Positions 35,948 through 45,333 of a stretch of 64,000 bases of DNA are shown piece after piece. The stretch is from Flavobacterium sp. CG_23.5 (GTDB lineage: Bacteria > Bacteroidota > Bacteroidia > Flavobacteriales > Flavobacteriaceae): the NCBI RefSeq assembly GCF_017875765.1, contig NZ_JAGGNA010000001.1, positions 2,507,001 through 2,571,000 on the forward strand. The letters are read 5' to 3'. Position numbers and translations under genes: made by a program. The notes beneath the pieces were generated by a model, which worked only from the letters and a program-made list of their open reading frames with translations, did no database searches and had not been told where the DNA came from. Position 1 is the stretch's first letter. Each line of letters opens with the position of its first letter.

Positions 35948-36120
35948 ATGGATTTAAAAATAGATAACATTCAAAATTATGGATTCGATAATTTGATTCT
36001 AATTATTGGTGAAATTCATAAAAATGGAATCCTCAGTTTTTCGCATTTGTTCAATTGAATCACTATGGTTTGGCGCGGTACGCTGCAGTTTCAGAAGCTC
36101 TTTTAATGGGTTGTGTTTAA
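35948..36120 (+). pseudogene. possible frameshifted gene fragment
   Basis: The 476-bp spacer between the regulator and sdhC contains two short open stretches in different frames that abut: MDLKIDNIQNYGFDNLILII and onward (36 codons, 35948-36058), then NHYGLARYAAVSEALLMGCV (36058-36120). They read like pieces of one protein with a frameshift near 36053. The family is not recognised. The rest of the spacer holds only the sdh promoter and AT-rich sequence. The call rests on composition alone and may be chance. Confidence 0.3.
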
Positions 36121-36154
36121 CACTTTAAAATCATTATAAATAACAGCGAAAAGG

Positions 36155-36185
36155 TTGTAGTTCTTTACTATTTGCTTTATTTTTG
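36155..36185 (+). promoter_or_regulatory. sdhCAB promoter
   Basis: TTG (36155-36157) and TATTTTTG (36178-36185) are separated by 20 bp and match the Bacteroidota promoter consensus. The start site would be near 36192, leaving a leader of about 25 nt before sdhC. Confidence 0.72.
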
Positions 36186-36217
36186 TAGCATTTTTAAAAA
36201 CAATTTATATAAATCTT

Positions 36218-36883
36218 ATGGCAAAATCTGCATTATTGAAATCGTCAATAGCAAAAAAAGTAGCTATGGCACTTTCAGGACTTTTTTTGATGTTGTTTCT
36301 AGCACAGCACTTTTTTATCAATATGACATCGGTTTTCAGTGCCGATACTTTTAATTCAATATCCCATTTTATGGGAAATAACCCTTTAGTTCAATTCGTT
36401 ATTCAGCCAATTTTAATTATAGGGGTTGTTTTTCACTTTATTATGGGTTTTGTTCTAGATTTTCAAAACCGAGCTGCCAGACCAATTTCTTACGCAAAGA
36501 ACAACGGCGCGGCTAATTCTTCTTGGGCTTCAAGAAATATGATTATTTCTGGTTCAGTTGTTTTGGCATTTCTTGCATTGCACTTTTACGATTTTTGGTT
36601 CCCAGAAATGGTTTATAAATATGTTGATGTTAATCCATTGGAGCCAACAAGATATTTTCATGAATTAGCTGAAAAATTCGAAAGTCCAGTACGTACAGGA
36701 TTGTATTCTTTGTCATTCCTTTTATTGTCATTGCACTTGTGGCATGGTTTCAATTCTTCTTTTCAATCAGTAGGATTCAATAACAAATATTCAAAATCTT
36801 TGCATACATTAGGATATGCTTTTGCAATTGTAGTTCCTTTTGGTTTCATTTTCATTGCATTATTTCATCATTTTAATCATTAA
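36218..36883 (+). CDS. sdhC: succinate dehydrogenase cytochrome b subunit
   Basis: This 221-residue diheme-type membrane anchor of succinate dehydrogenase/fumarate reductase has about five transmembrane helices. Heme-ligand His candidates occur in MLFLAQHFFINMTS, VVFHFIMGFVLDFQ, AFLALHFYDFWFPE, YFHELAEKF and LLLSLHLWHGFNSSFQS. The single anchor carrying all hemes fits the type B (Bacteroidota) complex. It is the first gene of sdhCAB, 12 bp before sdhA. The complex passes electrons from succinate to menaquinone. Confidence 0.95.
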   Translation: MAKSALLKSSIAKKVAMALSGLFLMLFLAQHFFINMTSVFSADTFNSISHFMGNNPLVQFVIQPILIIGVVFHFIMGFVLDFQNRAARPISYAKNNGAANSSWASRNMIISGSVVLAFLALHFYDFWFPEMVYKYVDVNPLEPTRYFHELAEKFESPVRTGLYSLSFLLLSLHLWHGFNSSFQSVGFNNKYSKSLHTLGYAFAIVVPFGFIFIALFHHFNH

Positions 36884-36895
36884 TATTAAATTATA

Positions 36896-38896
36896 ATGGC
36901 ATTAGATTCAAAAATTCCTAGTGGTTCAATTTCGGACAAATGGACAAATTATAAAGATCATATTAATTTAGTAAACCCTGCTAACAAACGTAATTTAGAT
37001 ATTATTGTAGTTGGTACAGGTCTAGCTGGAGGTTCTGCTGCTGCTACATTAGCAGAATTAGGATATAACGTAAAAGCATTTTGCTTTCAAGATTCACCGC
37101 GTCGTGCGCACTCTATTGCTGCTCAAGGTGGAATCAACGCTGCAAAAAATTATCAAGGTGATGGAGATTCAACCTTCCGTTTATTTTATGATACTGTAAA
37201 AGGGGGAGATTATCGTGCGCGTGAAGCAAACGTACATCGTCTTGCGGAGGTTTCTACAAATATTATTGACCAGTGTGTGGCTCAAGGTGTTCCTTTCGCT
37301 CGTGAATATGGGGGGTTATTGGACAACCGTTCTTTTGGAGGTACATTAGTTTCAAGAACTTTTTATGCAAAAGGACAAACTGGACAACAATTATTATTAG
37401 GTGCGTATTCAGCAATGAATCGCCAGATTGGTCGTGGAAAAATTAAAATGCACAACCGTCACGAGATGCTGGATTTAGTAATCGTAAACGGAAAAGCAAG
37501 AGGAATTATAGCGCGTAACTTGATTACTGGAGAAATAGAAAGACATTCGGCTCATGCAGTTGTTATTGCTTCTGGAGGATACGGAAACGTATTTTTCCTT
37601 TCGACTAACGCGATGGGAAGTAATGTTACTGCGGCTTGGAAAATTCATAAAAGAGGGGCGTATTTTGCAAATCCTTGTTATACACAAATTCACCCAACTT
37701 GTATTCCGGTTTCTGGAGATCACCAAGCGAAATTGACATTGATGTCTGAATCGTTGCGTAATGATGGGCGTATTTGGGTTCCTGCAAAGTTAGAAGATGC
37801 TAAAGCAATTCGTGAAGGAAAATTAAAACCAACCCAAATTGCGGAAGCTGACAGAGATTATTATTTAGAAAGAAGATATCCAGCTTTTGGAAATTTAGTG
37901 CCTAGAGATATTGCTTCTCGTGCAGCTAAAGAAAGATGTGATGCTGGTTTTGGAGTAAATAAAACAGGAGAAGCTGTTTATTTAGATTTCGCTGCAGCTA
38001 TCCAAAGATATGGAGTTGACCAGGCAAGACTAAAGCATTTAGACGAAAAAGACGCTGCTTTAGTTATAAAATTAGGAACGGAAGTAGTTGCCAATAAATA
38101 CGGTAACTTGTTTCAAATGTATGAGAAAATCGTTGATGAAAATCCATACGCAACACCTATGATGATTTATCCTGCGGTACATTATACCATGGGAGGAACT
38201 TGGGTTGATTATAACTTACAAACTACGATTCCGGGATGTTTCTCTATTGGAGAATCTAACTTTTCTGATCACGGAGCAAATAGATTGGGAGCTTCTGCAC
38301 TGATGCAAGGTTTGGCAGATGGTTATTTTGTATTGCCTTACACCATTGGAGATTATTTGGCACCAGATATTAAAATGGGTACTATCTCTACTGATTCTCC
38401 AGAATTTGAACAAGCAGAGAAAAATGTTACGCAACAGATTGAAGCTTTAATGAATAACGGAGGTTCTAAACCAGCAGATTATTTCCATAAAAAATTAGGA
38501 AAAATCATGTGGGATAAAGTTGGAATGGCGCGTAATGCTAAAGGGTTAACGGAAGCACAAAGCGAAATTGCAGCAATTAGAGAAGAGTTTTATAAAGAAG
38601 TGAAAATTCCTGGAACAGCGGATAGTTTTAATCCTGAGCTGGCTAAAGCACTTCGTATTGCAGATTTTCTTGAATTAGGAGAGTTGTTTGCCAAAGATGC
38701 ATTGCATAGAAACGAATCATGTGGAGGTCACTTCCGTGAAGAATATCAAACACCCGAGGGAGAAGCACAACGTGATGACGAAAACTTTGCGTACGTTGCA
38801 GCATGGGAATACAAAGGTAATCCTAGCGATGCAGTGTTGCACAAAGAAGAATTGATATTCGAAAACGTTAAACTAGTTCAAAGAAGTTATAAATAG
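36896..38896 (+). CDS. sdhA: succinate dehydrogenase flavoprotein subunit
   Basis: This 666-residue FAD-containing catalytic subunit has dinucleotide fold [20 protein letters not shown] (about 30-50), the FAD-attachment region [17 protein letters not shown], the substrate region [12 protein letters not shown] and the FAD-binding end [17 protein letters not shown]. Length and sequence follow the Bacteroidota type B group (fumarate reductase-like). It lies between sdhC and sdhB; the 82-bp gap to sdhB carries a stutter repeat and a small hairpin. Confidence 0.97.
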   Translation: MALDSKIPSGSISDKWTNYKDHINLVNPANKRNLDIIVVGTGLAGGSAAATLAELGYNVKAFCFQDSPRRAHSIAAQGGINAAKNYQGDGDSTFRLFYDTVKGGDYRAREANVHRLAEVSTNIIDQCVAQGVPFAREYGGLLDNRSFGGTLVSRTFYAKGQTGQQLLLGAYSAMNRQIGRGKIKMHNRHEMLDLVIVNGKARGIIARNLITGEIERHSAHAVVIASGGYGNVFFLSTNAMGSNVTAAWKIHKRGAYFANPCYTQIHPTCIPVSGDHQAKLTLMSESLRNDGRIWVPAKLEDAKAIREGKLKPTQIAEADRDYYLERRYPAFGNLVPRDIASRAAKERCDAGFGVNKTGEAVYLDFAAAIQRYGVDQARLKHLDEKDAALVIKLGTEVVANKYGNLFQMYEKIVDENPYATPMMIYPAVHYTMGGTWVDYNLQTTIPGCFSIGESNFSDHGANRLGASALMQGLADGYFVLPYTIGDYLAPDIKMGTISTDSPEFEQAEKNVTQQIEALMNNGGSKPADYFHKKLGKIMWDKVGMARNAKGLTEAQSEIAAIREEFYKEVKIPGTADSFNPELAKALRIADFLELGELFAKDALHRNESCGGHFREEYQTPEGEAQRDDENFAYVAAWEYKGNPSDAVLHKEELIFENVKLVQRSYK

Positions 38897-38901
38897 AATT
38901 T

Positions 38902-38972
38902 AGTCAAAAGTTAAAAGTCAAAAGTCTTAAAGTAAAGGCTTTCGATTTTAGACTTTCAGACTTTCAAACTAA
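38902..38972 (+). repeat. stutter repeat and hairpin between sdhA and sdhB
   Basis: Degenerate copies of AAAAGTCA/AAAAGTTA run through 38902-38926, and GACTTTCA is repeated near 38951-38966. AAAGTCTTAAA (38921-38931) and TTTAGACTTT (38947-38956) can pair with one bulge. It lies within the operon and has no T-run, so it is not a terminator. Confidence 0.7.
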
Positions 38973-38978
38973 AAATAT

Positions 38979-39725
38979 ATGAAACTTACATTAAAAATAT
39001 GGCGTCAGAAAAATGCCGCTGCAGAGGGTAAAATTGTAGAATATCCTATTGACGGAATTGAACCAGACATGTCTTTTCTTGAAATGCTTGACATTTTGAA
39101 CGATGAATTAATCGTAAAAGGAGAGGATACTGTTGCATTTGACCATGATTGCCGTGAGGGAATTTGTGGGATGTGTTCTTTATACATCAATGGTGAAGCG
39201 CATGGTCCAGACCGTTTAGTTACCACTTGTCAATTGCACATGCGTAAATTTAAGGATGGAGACACTATCTTTATCGAGCCATTTAGAGCAAAAGCTTTCC
39301 CAGTAATTAAAGATTTAGTAGTTGATAGAGGTGCATTTGACAGAATCCAGCAATCTGGAGGTTTTATATCTGTAAACACATCTGGGAACACTATTGATGC
39401 AAATACAATTCCTATACCTAAACATGACGCAGATAGAGCTTTTGACGCAGCAACCTGCATCGGTTGTGGAGCTTGTGTAGCAAGTTGTAAAAACTCATCA
39501 GCTATGTTATTTGTTTCTGCAAAGGTATCTCAGTTTGCGTTATTGCCACAAGGTAAAGTGGAAGCTGCTGACCGTGTAATGAATATGGTAGCGCAAATGG
39601 ATGCGGAAGGTTTTGGTAATTGTACTAATACTGGAGCATGTGAAGTAGAATGTCCAAAAGGAATTTCTCTTGAAAATATTGCCAGAATGAACAGAGAATA
39701 TTTATCTGCGAGTTTGAAAGGATAA
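38979..39725 (+). CDS. sdhB: succinate dehydrogenase iron-sulfur subunit
   Basis: This 248-residue electron-transfer subunit has three Fe-S clusters. The [2Fe-2S] motif is [19 protein letters not shown] followed by a distal Cys in [22 protein letters not shown] and [14 protein letters not shown] supply the [4Fe-4S] and [3Fe-4S] ligands. It closes the sdhCAB operon and is followed by a strong terminator. Confidence 0.97.
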   Translation: MKLTLKIWRQKNAAAEGKIVEYPIDGIEPDMSFLEMLDILNDELIVKGEDTVAFDHDCREGICGMCSLYINGEAHGPDRLVTTCQLHMRKFKDGDTIFIEPFRAKAFPVIKDLVVDRGAFDRIQQSGGFISVNTSGNTIDANTIPIPKHDADRAFDAATCIGCGACVASCKNSSAMLFVSAKVSQFALLPQGKVEAADRVMNMVAQMDAEGFGNCTNTGACEVECPKGISLENIARMNREYLSASLKG

Positions 39726-39745
39726 ACTAATATCTAATATTTATT

Positions 39746-39784
39746 AAACGCATTCAATTTAAAAGTTGAATGCGTTTTTTTTAT
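39746..39784 (+). terminator. Rho-independent terminator of sdhCAB
   Basis: A 12-bp perfect stem, AAACGCATTCAA/TTGAATGCGTTT, closes a TTTAAAAG loop and is followed by a T-run. Confidence 0.93.
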
Positions 39785-39804
39785 CTTTATAAAAATAATT
39801 TTAA

Positions 39805-40572
39805 ATGAAAGTTACCTTAATCCAATCGCCTTTAATTTGGGAAAACCCAAAACGAAACCGAAGCTATTTCGAAGGAAAAATAAATTCGATTTCTAATACG
39901 ACAGATCTGATTGTACTTCCTGAAATGTTTACGAGCGGTTTTACCATGAATCCCAGAGCTGTTGCTGAAACCATGCAAGGCGAAACTGTTTTATGGATGC
40001 GGTCTTTGGCGAAAGCCAAAAACTCTGCCATAACAGGTAGTGTAGTTATTGAAGAAAATAATACTTTCTATAATAGGATGTTGTTTGTTTTTCCTTCAGG
40101 GGAAATTCAGTTTTATGATAAAAAACATTTATTTACATTGGCCGGGGAAGATAAAGTGTACACCAGCGGAACACAAAAAGTTATCGTCAATTATTTAGGC
40201 TGGAAAATTTGTCTCCAAGTGTGTTATGATTTGCGATTCCCTGTGTTTTCTCGAAATTCGGAAGATTATGAACTTTTAATTTATGTGGCGAGTTGGCCAA
40301 AAATCAGAATAAATGCTTGGGATGCCTTGATTAAAGCTCGTGCAATAGAAAACATGAGTTATGCTATTGGGGTTAACAGAATAGGCGAGGATGATAATGG
40401 ATATGAATACACGGGACACTCCCAAGTTGTCGATGTTCTTGGAGAGTATTTAGTGGAACCTACTGAATCCGAAGCTGTTTTCTCCATCGAACTAGACAAA
40501 GAGAAAATGATGCTGACAAGACAAAAATTAGGCTTTTTGAATGATAGGGATGCTTTTGAAATTAAAAGTTAA
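39805..40572 (+). CDS. nitrilase-superfamily amidohydrolase (YafV / omega-amidase-like)
   Basis: This 255-residue carbon-nitrogen hydrolase shows the catalytic triad: Glu in LIVLPEMFTSGF, Lys in FYDKKHLFTLAGE and Cys in LQVCYDLRFPVFSR. The length and the LFTLAGEDKVYTSG region match the YafV/NIT2-type omega-amidases, which hydrolyse alpha-ketoglutaramate or ketosuccinamate. Start ATG 39805 follows the sdh terminator. It converges with the lipoprotein gene, 4 bp away. Confidence 0.9.
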   Translation: MKVTLIQSPLIWENPKRNRSYFEGKINSISNTTDLIVLPEMFTSGFTMNPRAVAETMQGETVLWMRSLAKAKNSAITGSVVIEENNTFYNRMLFVFPSGEIQFYDKKHLFTLAGEDKVYTSGTQKVIVNYLGWKICLQVCYDLRFPVFSRNSEDYELLIYVASWPKIRINAWDALIKARAIENMSYAIGVNRIGEDDNGYEYTGHSQVVDVLGEYLVEPTESEAVFSIELDKEKMMLTRQKLGFLNDRDAFEIKS

Positions 40573-40576
40573 TAAT

Positions 40577-42244
40577 TTATTTATTCTTGTTGTCCGTTTT
40601 CTTTTTCGGTTCAGGAATATAGGGAAGACTCAAATCAAATACTTGATTTACATCCCAATTCGCGCGAACATCAATTTCTTTTGATAGATAAATAACTTCT
40701 TCGGCTTGACGTTTTTCTAAATAATTACCTGAATCCCATTCCTTATTATTGTTCACATCATAAATCACACGAAGAGAATATAAAGTTGGTTCGATTAAAT
40801 TAAAATCTATCGAAGTGTTTTTGTCTGAATATTCAGTGGCTAAAACTTCTCCTTTTGGATTAGTTAGTTCTACAATTATAGGAAATTGCTTCACATTTTG
40901 CAAAGACACACTAAGGTTTCCAAATTCAGCGAAACTTTTTGTTTTTATTTTATATTCCAAAGTATCATTTGACTTTTCAAAAAAATCAATCAGCGCTCCA
41001 GGTTGAATGGTAAATCCGTAATCTTCAGAAGGTTCCTTCTTAAAATCTAAATACAGTTTTTGATTAAATTCGTCATATTCAGAAGTGAAAGGAATTGAAG
41101 TTCCGGCTTTGTTGACTAATTTGATTTTTGAATTATCAAATTTAACTAATGGTGTGGTTGTTTCAAAAGTCATTCGATCCCTGAAATTTAAAGTTTCATT
41201 TTGTAAAGCGGTAATGTTCAAAGTGTCTTTTTTCTGATCTTTAATTTTGAATTTGAAATCTTCTATGTATTTATCTTTGGCAACAGCTAAAGATAATGAA
41301 TCTACTTTTATAGGTTTGTACCAAATTTGGAGAGAATCCTTTTTTGGTAATTGAGTAATAACAATTGCAAGTCCTGAAGCGTCGGAATCATCCCTGTTTT
41401 TTAAGATTATTTTCGGTCTTTCACTCGATGAACTTACTTTTCCATCATATCCCATGACTAATCTGTTTCCAGAAGCTTGACTAGGTTTGTAAGCTTTAAA
41501 TGGGGGAACTTCCTTGAATAATTGTAATTCGTAAACGCTGTCGTTTGGAATGGTGATAAACTGTTTGTTAAATCCGATTTTGTCTTTTTTTGGATTAAAT
41601 TTATTGTTGCTATTATAATCTTTCATTGCCACAAGAAGGTATTTTCCAGCTTTTAAATTCTCTATTTTAAAGGTTTTTAAACTATCAAGGGTGTTTGTTA
41701 TGTATCTTGGATTGTCGGTATAAACTACTGAATCCTTAAATTTGTCATTTATTTCGTAAAGCATTACAGAAACAAATGGCTCTGCTTCTTTATTGTAGGA
41801 GTCTCTGACTTTCCCGCTGAGAGACAATGAATCGATATGGTCTCCAGTTGAAAATACATATTTAAATTGATTGTATGGATTTCCTTCGTTGTTGTCAGAG
41901 ATACTTTGACCAAAATTGAAGCTATACGTTGTATGAGGTTGCAGCGTGTCTTTTATTTTAATAGTTATGAATTTACTGGCGGTGGTTGGTAATATCAATG
42001 GCTCCTGTTTCATTGGTGGAGATATGATTAACTGCTTATTAAGATTCTTTAATATGATGTTTTCGTCAAAGACCAATTTAATTTCATTTCCTTTGAAATT
42101 AGTACTGAAATTTTCAGGGAAACTCATTTTTAAAACAGGTGCGAGTGTGTCTTTTGAGCCTCCGGTTATCGTTCCTCTTTTGGCGCAACTGATTACTAAC
42201 AGAATCAAAATCAGGGAAATATATCTTAAATTGTTTTTCAACAT
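40577..42244 (-). CDS. Ig-like domain lipoprotein
   Basis: This 555-residue predicted lipoprotein has signal peptide LRYISLILILLVISC with the lipobox Cys at about residue 20. It is followed by AKRGTITGGSKDTLAPVLKM and an SbsA/Big_5-type Ig-like domain (SFPENFSTNFKGNEIKLVFD, about 38-135). The remainder is beta-rich with a Pro/Lys-rich end. This architecture is common in Bacteroidota and is probably anchored at the outer membrane facing the periplasm; no enzymatic function is apparent. Confidence 0.88.
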   Translation of the reverse strand: MLKNNLRYISLILILLVISCAKRGTITGGSKDTLAPVLKMSFPENFSTNFKGNEIKLVFDENIILKNLNKQLIISPPMKQEPLILPTTASKFITIKIKDTLQPHTTYSFNFGQSISDNNEGNPYNQFKYVFSTGDHIDSLSLSGKVRDSYNKEAEPFVSVMLYEINDKFKDSVVYTDNPRYITNTLDSLKTFKIENLKAGKYLLVAMKDYNSNNKFNPKKDKIGFNKQFITIPNDSVYELQLFKEVPPFKAYKPSQASGNRLVMGYDGKVSSSSERPKIILKNRDDSDASGLAIVITQLPKKDSLQIWYKPIKVDSLSLAVAKDKYIEDFKFKIKDQKKDTLNITALQNETLNFRDRMTFETTTPLVKFDNSKIKLVNKAGTSIPFTSEYDEFNQKLYLDFKKEPSEDYGFTIQPGALIDFFEKSNDTLEYKIKTKSFAEFGNLSVSLQNVKQFPIIVELTNPKGEVLATEYSDKNTSIDFNLIEPTLYSLRVIYDVNNNKEWDSGNYLEKRQAEEVIYLSKEIDVRANWDVNQVFDLSLPYIPEPKKKTDNKNK

Positions 42245-42465
42245 ATCAAATTAGAATTAGAATCTACAAAATAACAATTATAATTAATGGAATTGAAACT
42301 TTTATGAAATTATTATGGATGCTTAAGTAGGTTTACTTTTAGGATTCTTCTTATTCTTTTTAGCTTTTAATGTGTAAATTTACCGCAGAAGAAATTTTGA
42401 GGTTTTTAAGATATACACTTGGTATACTTTTTAACTTCGTAGCTAAATTATGGTTAAATATTTAA

Positions 42466-42870
42466 ATGATGAGAAAAGTTGAACATATAGGAATTGCAGT
42501 TAAAAATTTAGAAGTTTCCAATTTAATTTTCGAAAAATTACTGGGCGCTCCACCTTATAAATTTGAAGATGTAGAAAGTGAAGGGGTAAGTACTTCATTT
42601 TTTAATGTTGGTCCAAATAAAATAGAACTTCTAGCCGCTACTAATTCGGATAGTCCTATTGCTAAATTTATAGAGAAAAAAGGGGAGGGTATACATCATA
42701 TTGCTTTTGATGTAGAAGATATTGTGCTGGAAATAGCGCGTTTAAAGAAAGAGGGATTTATTGTCTTGAACGAAATCCCTAAAAAAGGAGCTGATAATAA
42801 GCTAGTTGCGTTTTTGCATCCAAAAAGCACTAATGGTGTTTTGATTGAATTGTGTCAAGAAATAAAATAA
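42466..42870 (+). CDS. mce: methylmalonyl-CoA epimerase
   Basis: This 134-residue VOC-fold metalloenzyme interconverts (R)- and (S)-methylmalonyl-CoA in propionate and branched-chain metabolism. Metal ligands are visible: His in VEHIGIAVKNLE, His in GIHHIAFDVEDI and Glu in VLIELCQE near the C-terminus. The double ATG at 42466/42469 leaves the start uncertain by one residue. No mutase genes are adjacent. It is a monocistronic gene upstream of a tRNA. Confidence 0.93.
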   Translation: MMRKVEHIGIAVKNLEVSNLIFEKLLGAPPYKFEDVESEGVSTSFFNVGPNKIELLAATNSDSPIAKFIEKKGEGIHHIAFDVEDIVLEIARLKKEGFIVLNEIPKKGADNKLVAFLHPKSTNGVLIELCQEIK

Positions 42871-42967
42871 TTCTTTGGTAGATAAGAGTGTAGTATTCTA
42901 ATATTCAGTTGGTTTCTGTTTGAAAAAAGTTAATAATTGAACTATATTAAAATCTAAGTCAAAAATA

Positions 42968-42999
42968 TTTGGAGCAAATGAAAAATAGTGGTAATATTG
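42968..42999 (+). promoter_or_regulatory. promoter of the CAT-anticodon tRNA
   Basis: TTTG (42968-42971) and TAATATTG (42992-42999) are 20 bp apart; the -7 box has one mismatch to TAnnTTTG. It lies 13 bp upstream of the mature tRNA 5' end. Confidence 0.55.
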
Positions 43000-43012
43000 C
43001 ACACTCTTAACC

Positions 43013-43086
43013 GGTCCTATAGCTCAGCTGGTTAGAGCACCTGACTCATAATCAGGTGGTCCCTGGTTCGAGCCCAGGTGGGACCA
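43013..43086 (+). tRNA. tRNA with CAT anticodon (elongator Met, or Ile2)
   Basis: This is a 74-nt tRNA. The acceptor stem is GGTCCTA/TGGGACC with discriminator A at 43086, and CCA is not encoded. The anticodon stem CCTGA/TCAGG surrounds CTCATAA, giving CAT. CAT tRNAs include elongator Met, initiator Met and lysidine-modified Ile2. The canonical A-U/G-U acceptor end excludes an initiator-type mismatch. The GACTCATAATC loop context recalls Ile2, but Met cannot be excluded. Confidence 0.95.
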
Positions 43087-43090
43087 CAAA

Positions 43091-43131
43091 AAACCCCTCA
43101 AAATTTATTGATTTTGAGGGGTTTTATATTT
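43091..43131 (+). terminator. Rho-independent terminator of the CAT tRNA
   Basis: AAACCCCTCAAAAT/ATTTTGAGGGGTTT forms a 14-bp stem with a TTATTG loop and an AT-rich tail containing a T-run, four bases after the tRNA. Confidence 0.92.
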
Positions 43132-43279
43132 TTGTGTATATCGAAATAGGACTGCATGCAAGATGCAAACCTTTGTATAATAAGGACTGGTTTTCGGGAT
43201 AAATTGATTTTTTTTTGCTAAATTTAATAAAGATTGATAATAAATAGCTGAAATTACTTTTTTTGAACGATTGATTTAC

Positions 43280-43287
43280 TATTTTTG
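43280..43287 (+). promoter_or_regulatory. -7 element of the proline-rich protein gene, predicted leaderless
   Basis: TATTTTTG matches TAnnTTTG and ends 6 bp before ATG 43294. The nearest TTG (43263-43265) is only 14 bp upstream, shorter than ideal, so the -33 box is uncertain. Confidence 0.5.
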
Positions 43288-43293
43288 GAAATT

Positions 43294-43521
43294 ATGAACA
43301 TTTTGCCAAACAAATTTTATCTTTTTATTGCCTTCCTATTTGGGACGTTATATGCTATTGCGGAAAATCCACCGCCACCGCCACTTACTGGAAGACGTAA
43401 GCCACCTCCGCCGCCAGGATTACCTATTGATGAGAATATTCTTACGCTAATAATAATTGCATTGCTTTTTGGAATTTATATTATTTACAGTCATAGATTA
43501 AAAACAAAAACTCCAATTTAA
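43294..43521 (+). CDS. small proline-rich membrane protein
   Basis: This 75-residue protein has a signal-like N-terminal helix (FYLFIAFLFGTLYAIAE), two polyproline patches (NPPPPPLTG and RKPPPPPGLP) and a C-terminal transmembrane helix (ILTLIIIALLFGIYIIY) with a basic tail. I chose ATG 43294 over the in-frame TTG at 43285, which lies inside the -7 promoter box. The gene stands alone between the tRNA and ribE. Similar small PPPPP-containing genes occur in flavobacteria; function unknown. Confidence 0.72.
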   Translation: MNILPNKFYLFIAFLFGTLYAIAENPPPPPLTGRRKPPPPPGLPIDENILTLIIIALLFGIYIIYSHRLKTKTPI

Positions 43522-43540
43522 ATTGGAGTTTTTGTTTTTA
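43501..43540. terminator. bidirectional terminator, perfect 38-bp palindrome
   Basis: AAAACAAAAACTCCAATTT (43501-43519) is followed directly by its exact reverse complement (43520-43538). It overlaps the last codons and stop of the proline-rich protein gene and ends 13 bp short of the convergent ribE stop, so it should terminate both transcripts. Confidence 0.9.
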
Positions 43541-43553
43541 TAAAGTTCTTGCG

Positions 43554-44141
43554 TTATTTATTAGCATATAATCGAGAGACATATTTCCCAATTACGTCAA
43601 ATTCCAGATTTATTTTTGTACCTACTTCAAATGATTTAAAATTGGTGTGTTCATAAGTGTAAGGAATAATGGCCACGCTAAATTGATTCTTCTCTGAATT
43701 TACTACAGTTAAGCTAACGCCATTTACGGTTATAGAACCTTTTTCAATAGTCATATTGTTTAGTGTTTCGTCGTATTCAAACGTGTAAAGCCAGCTTCCA
43801 TTAGTTTCTTTTGCAACAATGCAAGTTCCGGTTTGGTCAACGTGGCCTTGCACGATATGGCCGTCAAGACGGTCACCAAGTTTCATGGCTCTTTCAAGAT
43901 TCACACTGTCTCCTATTTTCCAAGATGCTAAATTTGTTTTTTTAATTGTCTCGTCAATAGCTGTTACGGTGTAAAAAGTATCTTTTAAAGCTACAACAGT
44001 CAAACAGATTCCGTTATGAGCTACGCTTTGGTCAATTTTAAGTTCGCCAGTAATGGAGGAATCAATTGTAATATGAATATTGTCTTTGTCTTTTTCTATT
44101 TCTTGGATTACACCAAGTGTTTCTATTATTCCTGTAAACAT
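43554..44141 (-). CDS. ribE: riboflavin synthase, alpha chain
   Basis: This 195-residue enzyme dismutates 6,7-dimethyl-8-ribityllumazine to riboflavin. It starts at the characteristic MFTGIIETLGVI; the frame is open 14 codons further upstream, but that extension is not part of the family. Two lumazine-binding barrels are evident: SVAHNGICLTVVAL with RAMKLGDRLDGHIVQGHVD, and SITVNGVSLTVVNSEKN in the second half. Divergent from pdxA. Confidence 0.95.
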   Translation of the reverse strand: MFTGIIETLGVIQEIEKDKDNIHITIDSSITGELKIDQSVAHNGICLTVVALKDTFYTVTAIDETIKKTNLASWKIGDSVNLERAMKLGDRLDGHIVQGHVDQTGTCIVAKETNGSWLYTFEYDETLNNMTIEKGSITVNGVSLTVVNSEKNQFSVAIIPYTYEHTNFKSFEVGTKINLEFDVIGKYVSRLYANK

Positions 44142-44199
44142 TTCTTGTTTTATTTTACTAAATTTGCACTTCAAAATTAGCAATAAATAACGTTAGGTC

Positions 44200-45249
44200 A
44201 TGATGAAAAAGGCAGAAAATATAATCGTTGGAATTTCAATTGGAGATTTAAACGGTATTGGAAGCGAAGTTGTTTTAAAGACATTCGAGGATTCACGGAT
44301 GTTGGAACTATGTACGCCAGTTATTTTTGCTAATGTGAAAATAATGTCATTCGTAAAAAAAAGTTTTGAGTCAACGTCAATGCTTCACGGAATTGATAAG
44401 CTAGATCAAATCGTTGTAGGGAAGATAAATGTTTTAAATCTTTGGAAAGAAGGGGTTGATTTAAATCCTGGAGTGAACGATGAGAAAATTGGTCAATATG
44501 CAATAAAATCGTTTATAGCTGCGACTAATGCTTTGAAAGAAGGCCTTGTCGATGTATTAGTAACTGCGCCTATAAATAAGTATAATATACAATCAGAAAC
44601 ATTCAAGTTTCCGGGACATACAGATTATTTGGATCAAGAGTTAGAAGGTGACGCTTTAATGTTAATGGTTCAAGATAATTTAAGAGTTGGTTTATTGACA
44701 GATCATATTCCAGTAAGCGAAGTGGCATCTAAACTTACGGAAGAGTTGATCATAAAAAAAATCCAAACAATAAAACAATCATTAATCCAGGATTTTAGCA
44801 TCACTAAGCCCAAGATTGCTGTTTTAGGTTTAAATCCACATTGTGGTGATGGTGGGGTAATTGGTAAGGAAGATGATTCAATAATAAAGCCTGCTTTGAA
44901 AAAATTATTTGAAAAAGGCACCTTGGTATTTGGTCCTTTTGCTGCTGATGGTTTTTTTGGTAGCAACCAATATGAAAAATACGATGCTGTTATTGCGGCT
45001 TATCATGATCAAGGGTTGATTCCGTTTAAAACATTGTCTTTTGGTAAAGGAGTCAATTATACTGCTGGATTAAATAAAATCAGAACATCTCCTGATCACG
45101 GGACTGCTTATGATATAGCAGGGAAAGGTATTGCGGACTATAATTCATTTAAAGAAGCGGTTTATCTGGCTATTGATGTTTATAATTCCAGAAATCAGTA
45201 CAAGGAAATCAGTGAAAAACCGCTGAAAACAAAAGAAAGACAGTTATAA
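44200..45249 (+). CDS. pdxA: 4-hydroxythreonine-4-phosphate dehydrogenase
   Basis: This 349-residue NAD-dependent enzyme of pyridoxal 5'-phosphate biosynthesis has the N-terminal block VGISIGDLNGIGSEVVLKTF. Metal and substrate motifs are FPGHTDYLD, VGLLTDHIPV, LGLNPHCGDGGVIG and AAYHDQGLIPFK, ending TSPDHGTAYDIAGKG. The length is typical. A TAAATTTG box at 44159-44166 may be its -7 element. It is separated from the yceD operon by a promoter. Confidence 0.96.
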   Translation: MMKKAENIIVGISIGDLNGIGSEVVLKTFEDSRMLELCTPVIFANVKIMSFVKKSFESTSMLHGIDKLDQIVVGKINVLNLWKEGVDLNPGVNDEKIGQYAIKSFIAATNALKEGLVDVLVTAPINKYNIQSETFKFPGHTDYLDQELEGDALMLMVQDNLRVGLLTDHIPVSEVASKLTEELIIKKIQTIKQSLIQDFSITKPKIAVLGLNPHCGDGGVIGKEDDSIIKPALKKLFEKGTLVFGPFAADGFFGSNQYEKYDAVIAAYHDQGLIPFKTLSFGKGVNYTAGLNKIRTSPDHGTAYDIAGKGIADYNSFKEAVYLAIDVYNSRNQYKEISEKPLKTKERQL

Positions 45250-45273
45250 ACAAAAAAAGGTGAATAAGATTAT

Positions 45274-45300
45274 TTGTTTTGCAATAATTTTATATCTTTG
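45274..45300 (+). promoter_or_regulatory. promoter of the yceD-rpmF operon
   Basis: TTG (45274-45276) and TATCTTTG (45293-45300) are 16 bp apart; the -7 box fully matches TAnnTTTG and the spacing is at the short end. The leader is about 28 nt. Confidence 0.6.
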
Positions 45301-45333
45301 CACTCCCGAAGATTAGGGTAAATTGTTGTTGAA

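Noticed and set aside
38921..38956. Terminator between sdhA and sdhB
   Set aside because: The hairpin has no T-run and lies inside an operon of subunits of one complex.
43554..44183. Longer ribE starting at 44183
   Set aside because: The 14 extra residues are not family-like; MFTGIIE is the usual riboflavin synthase N-terminus.
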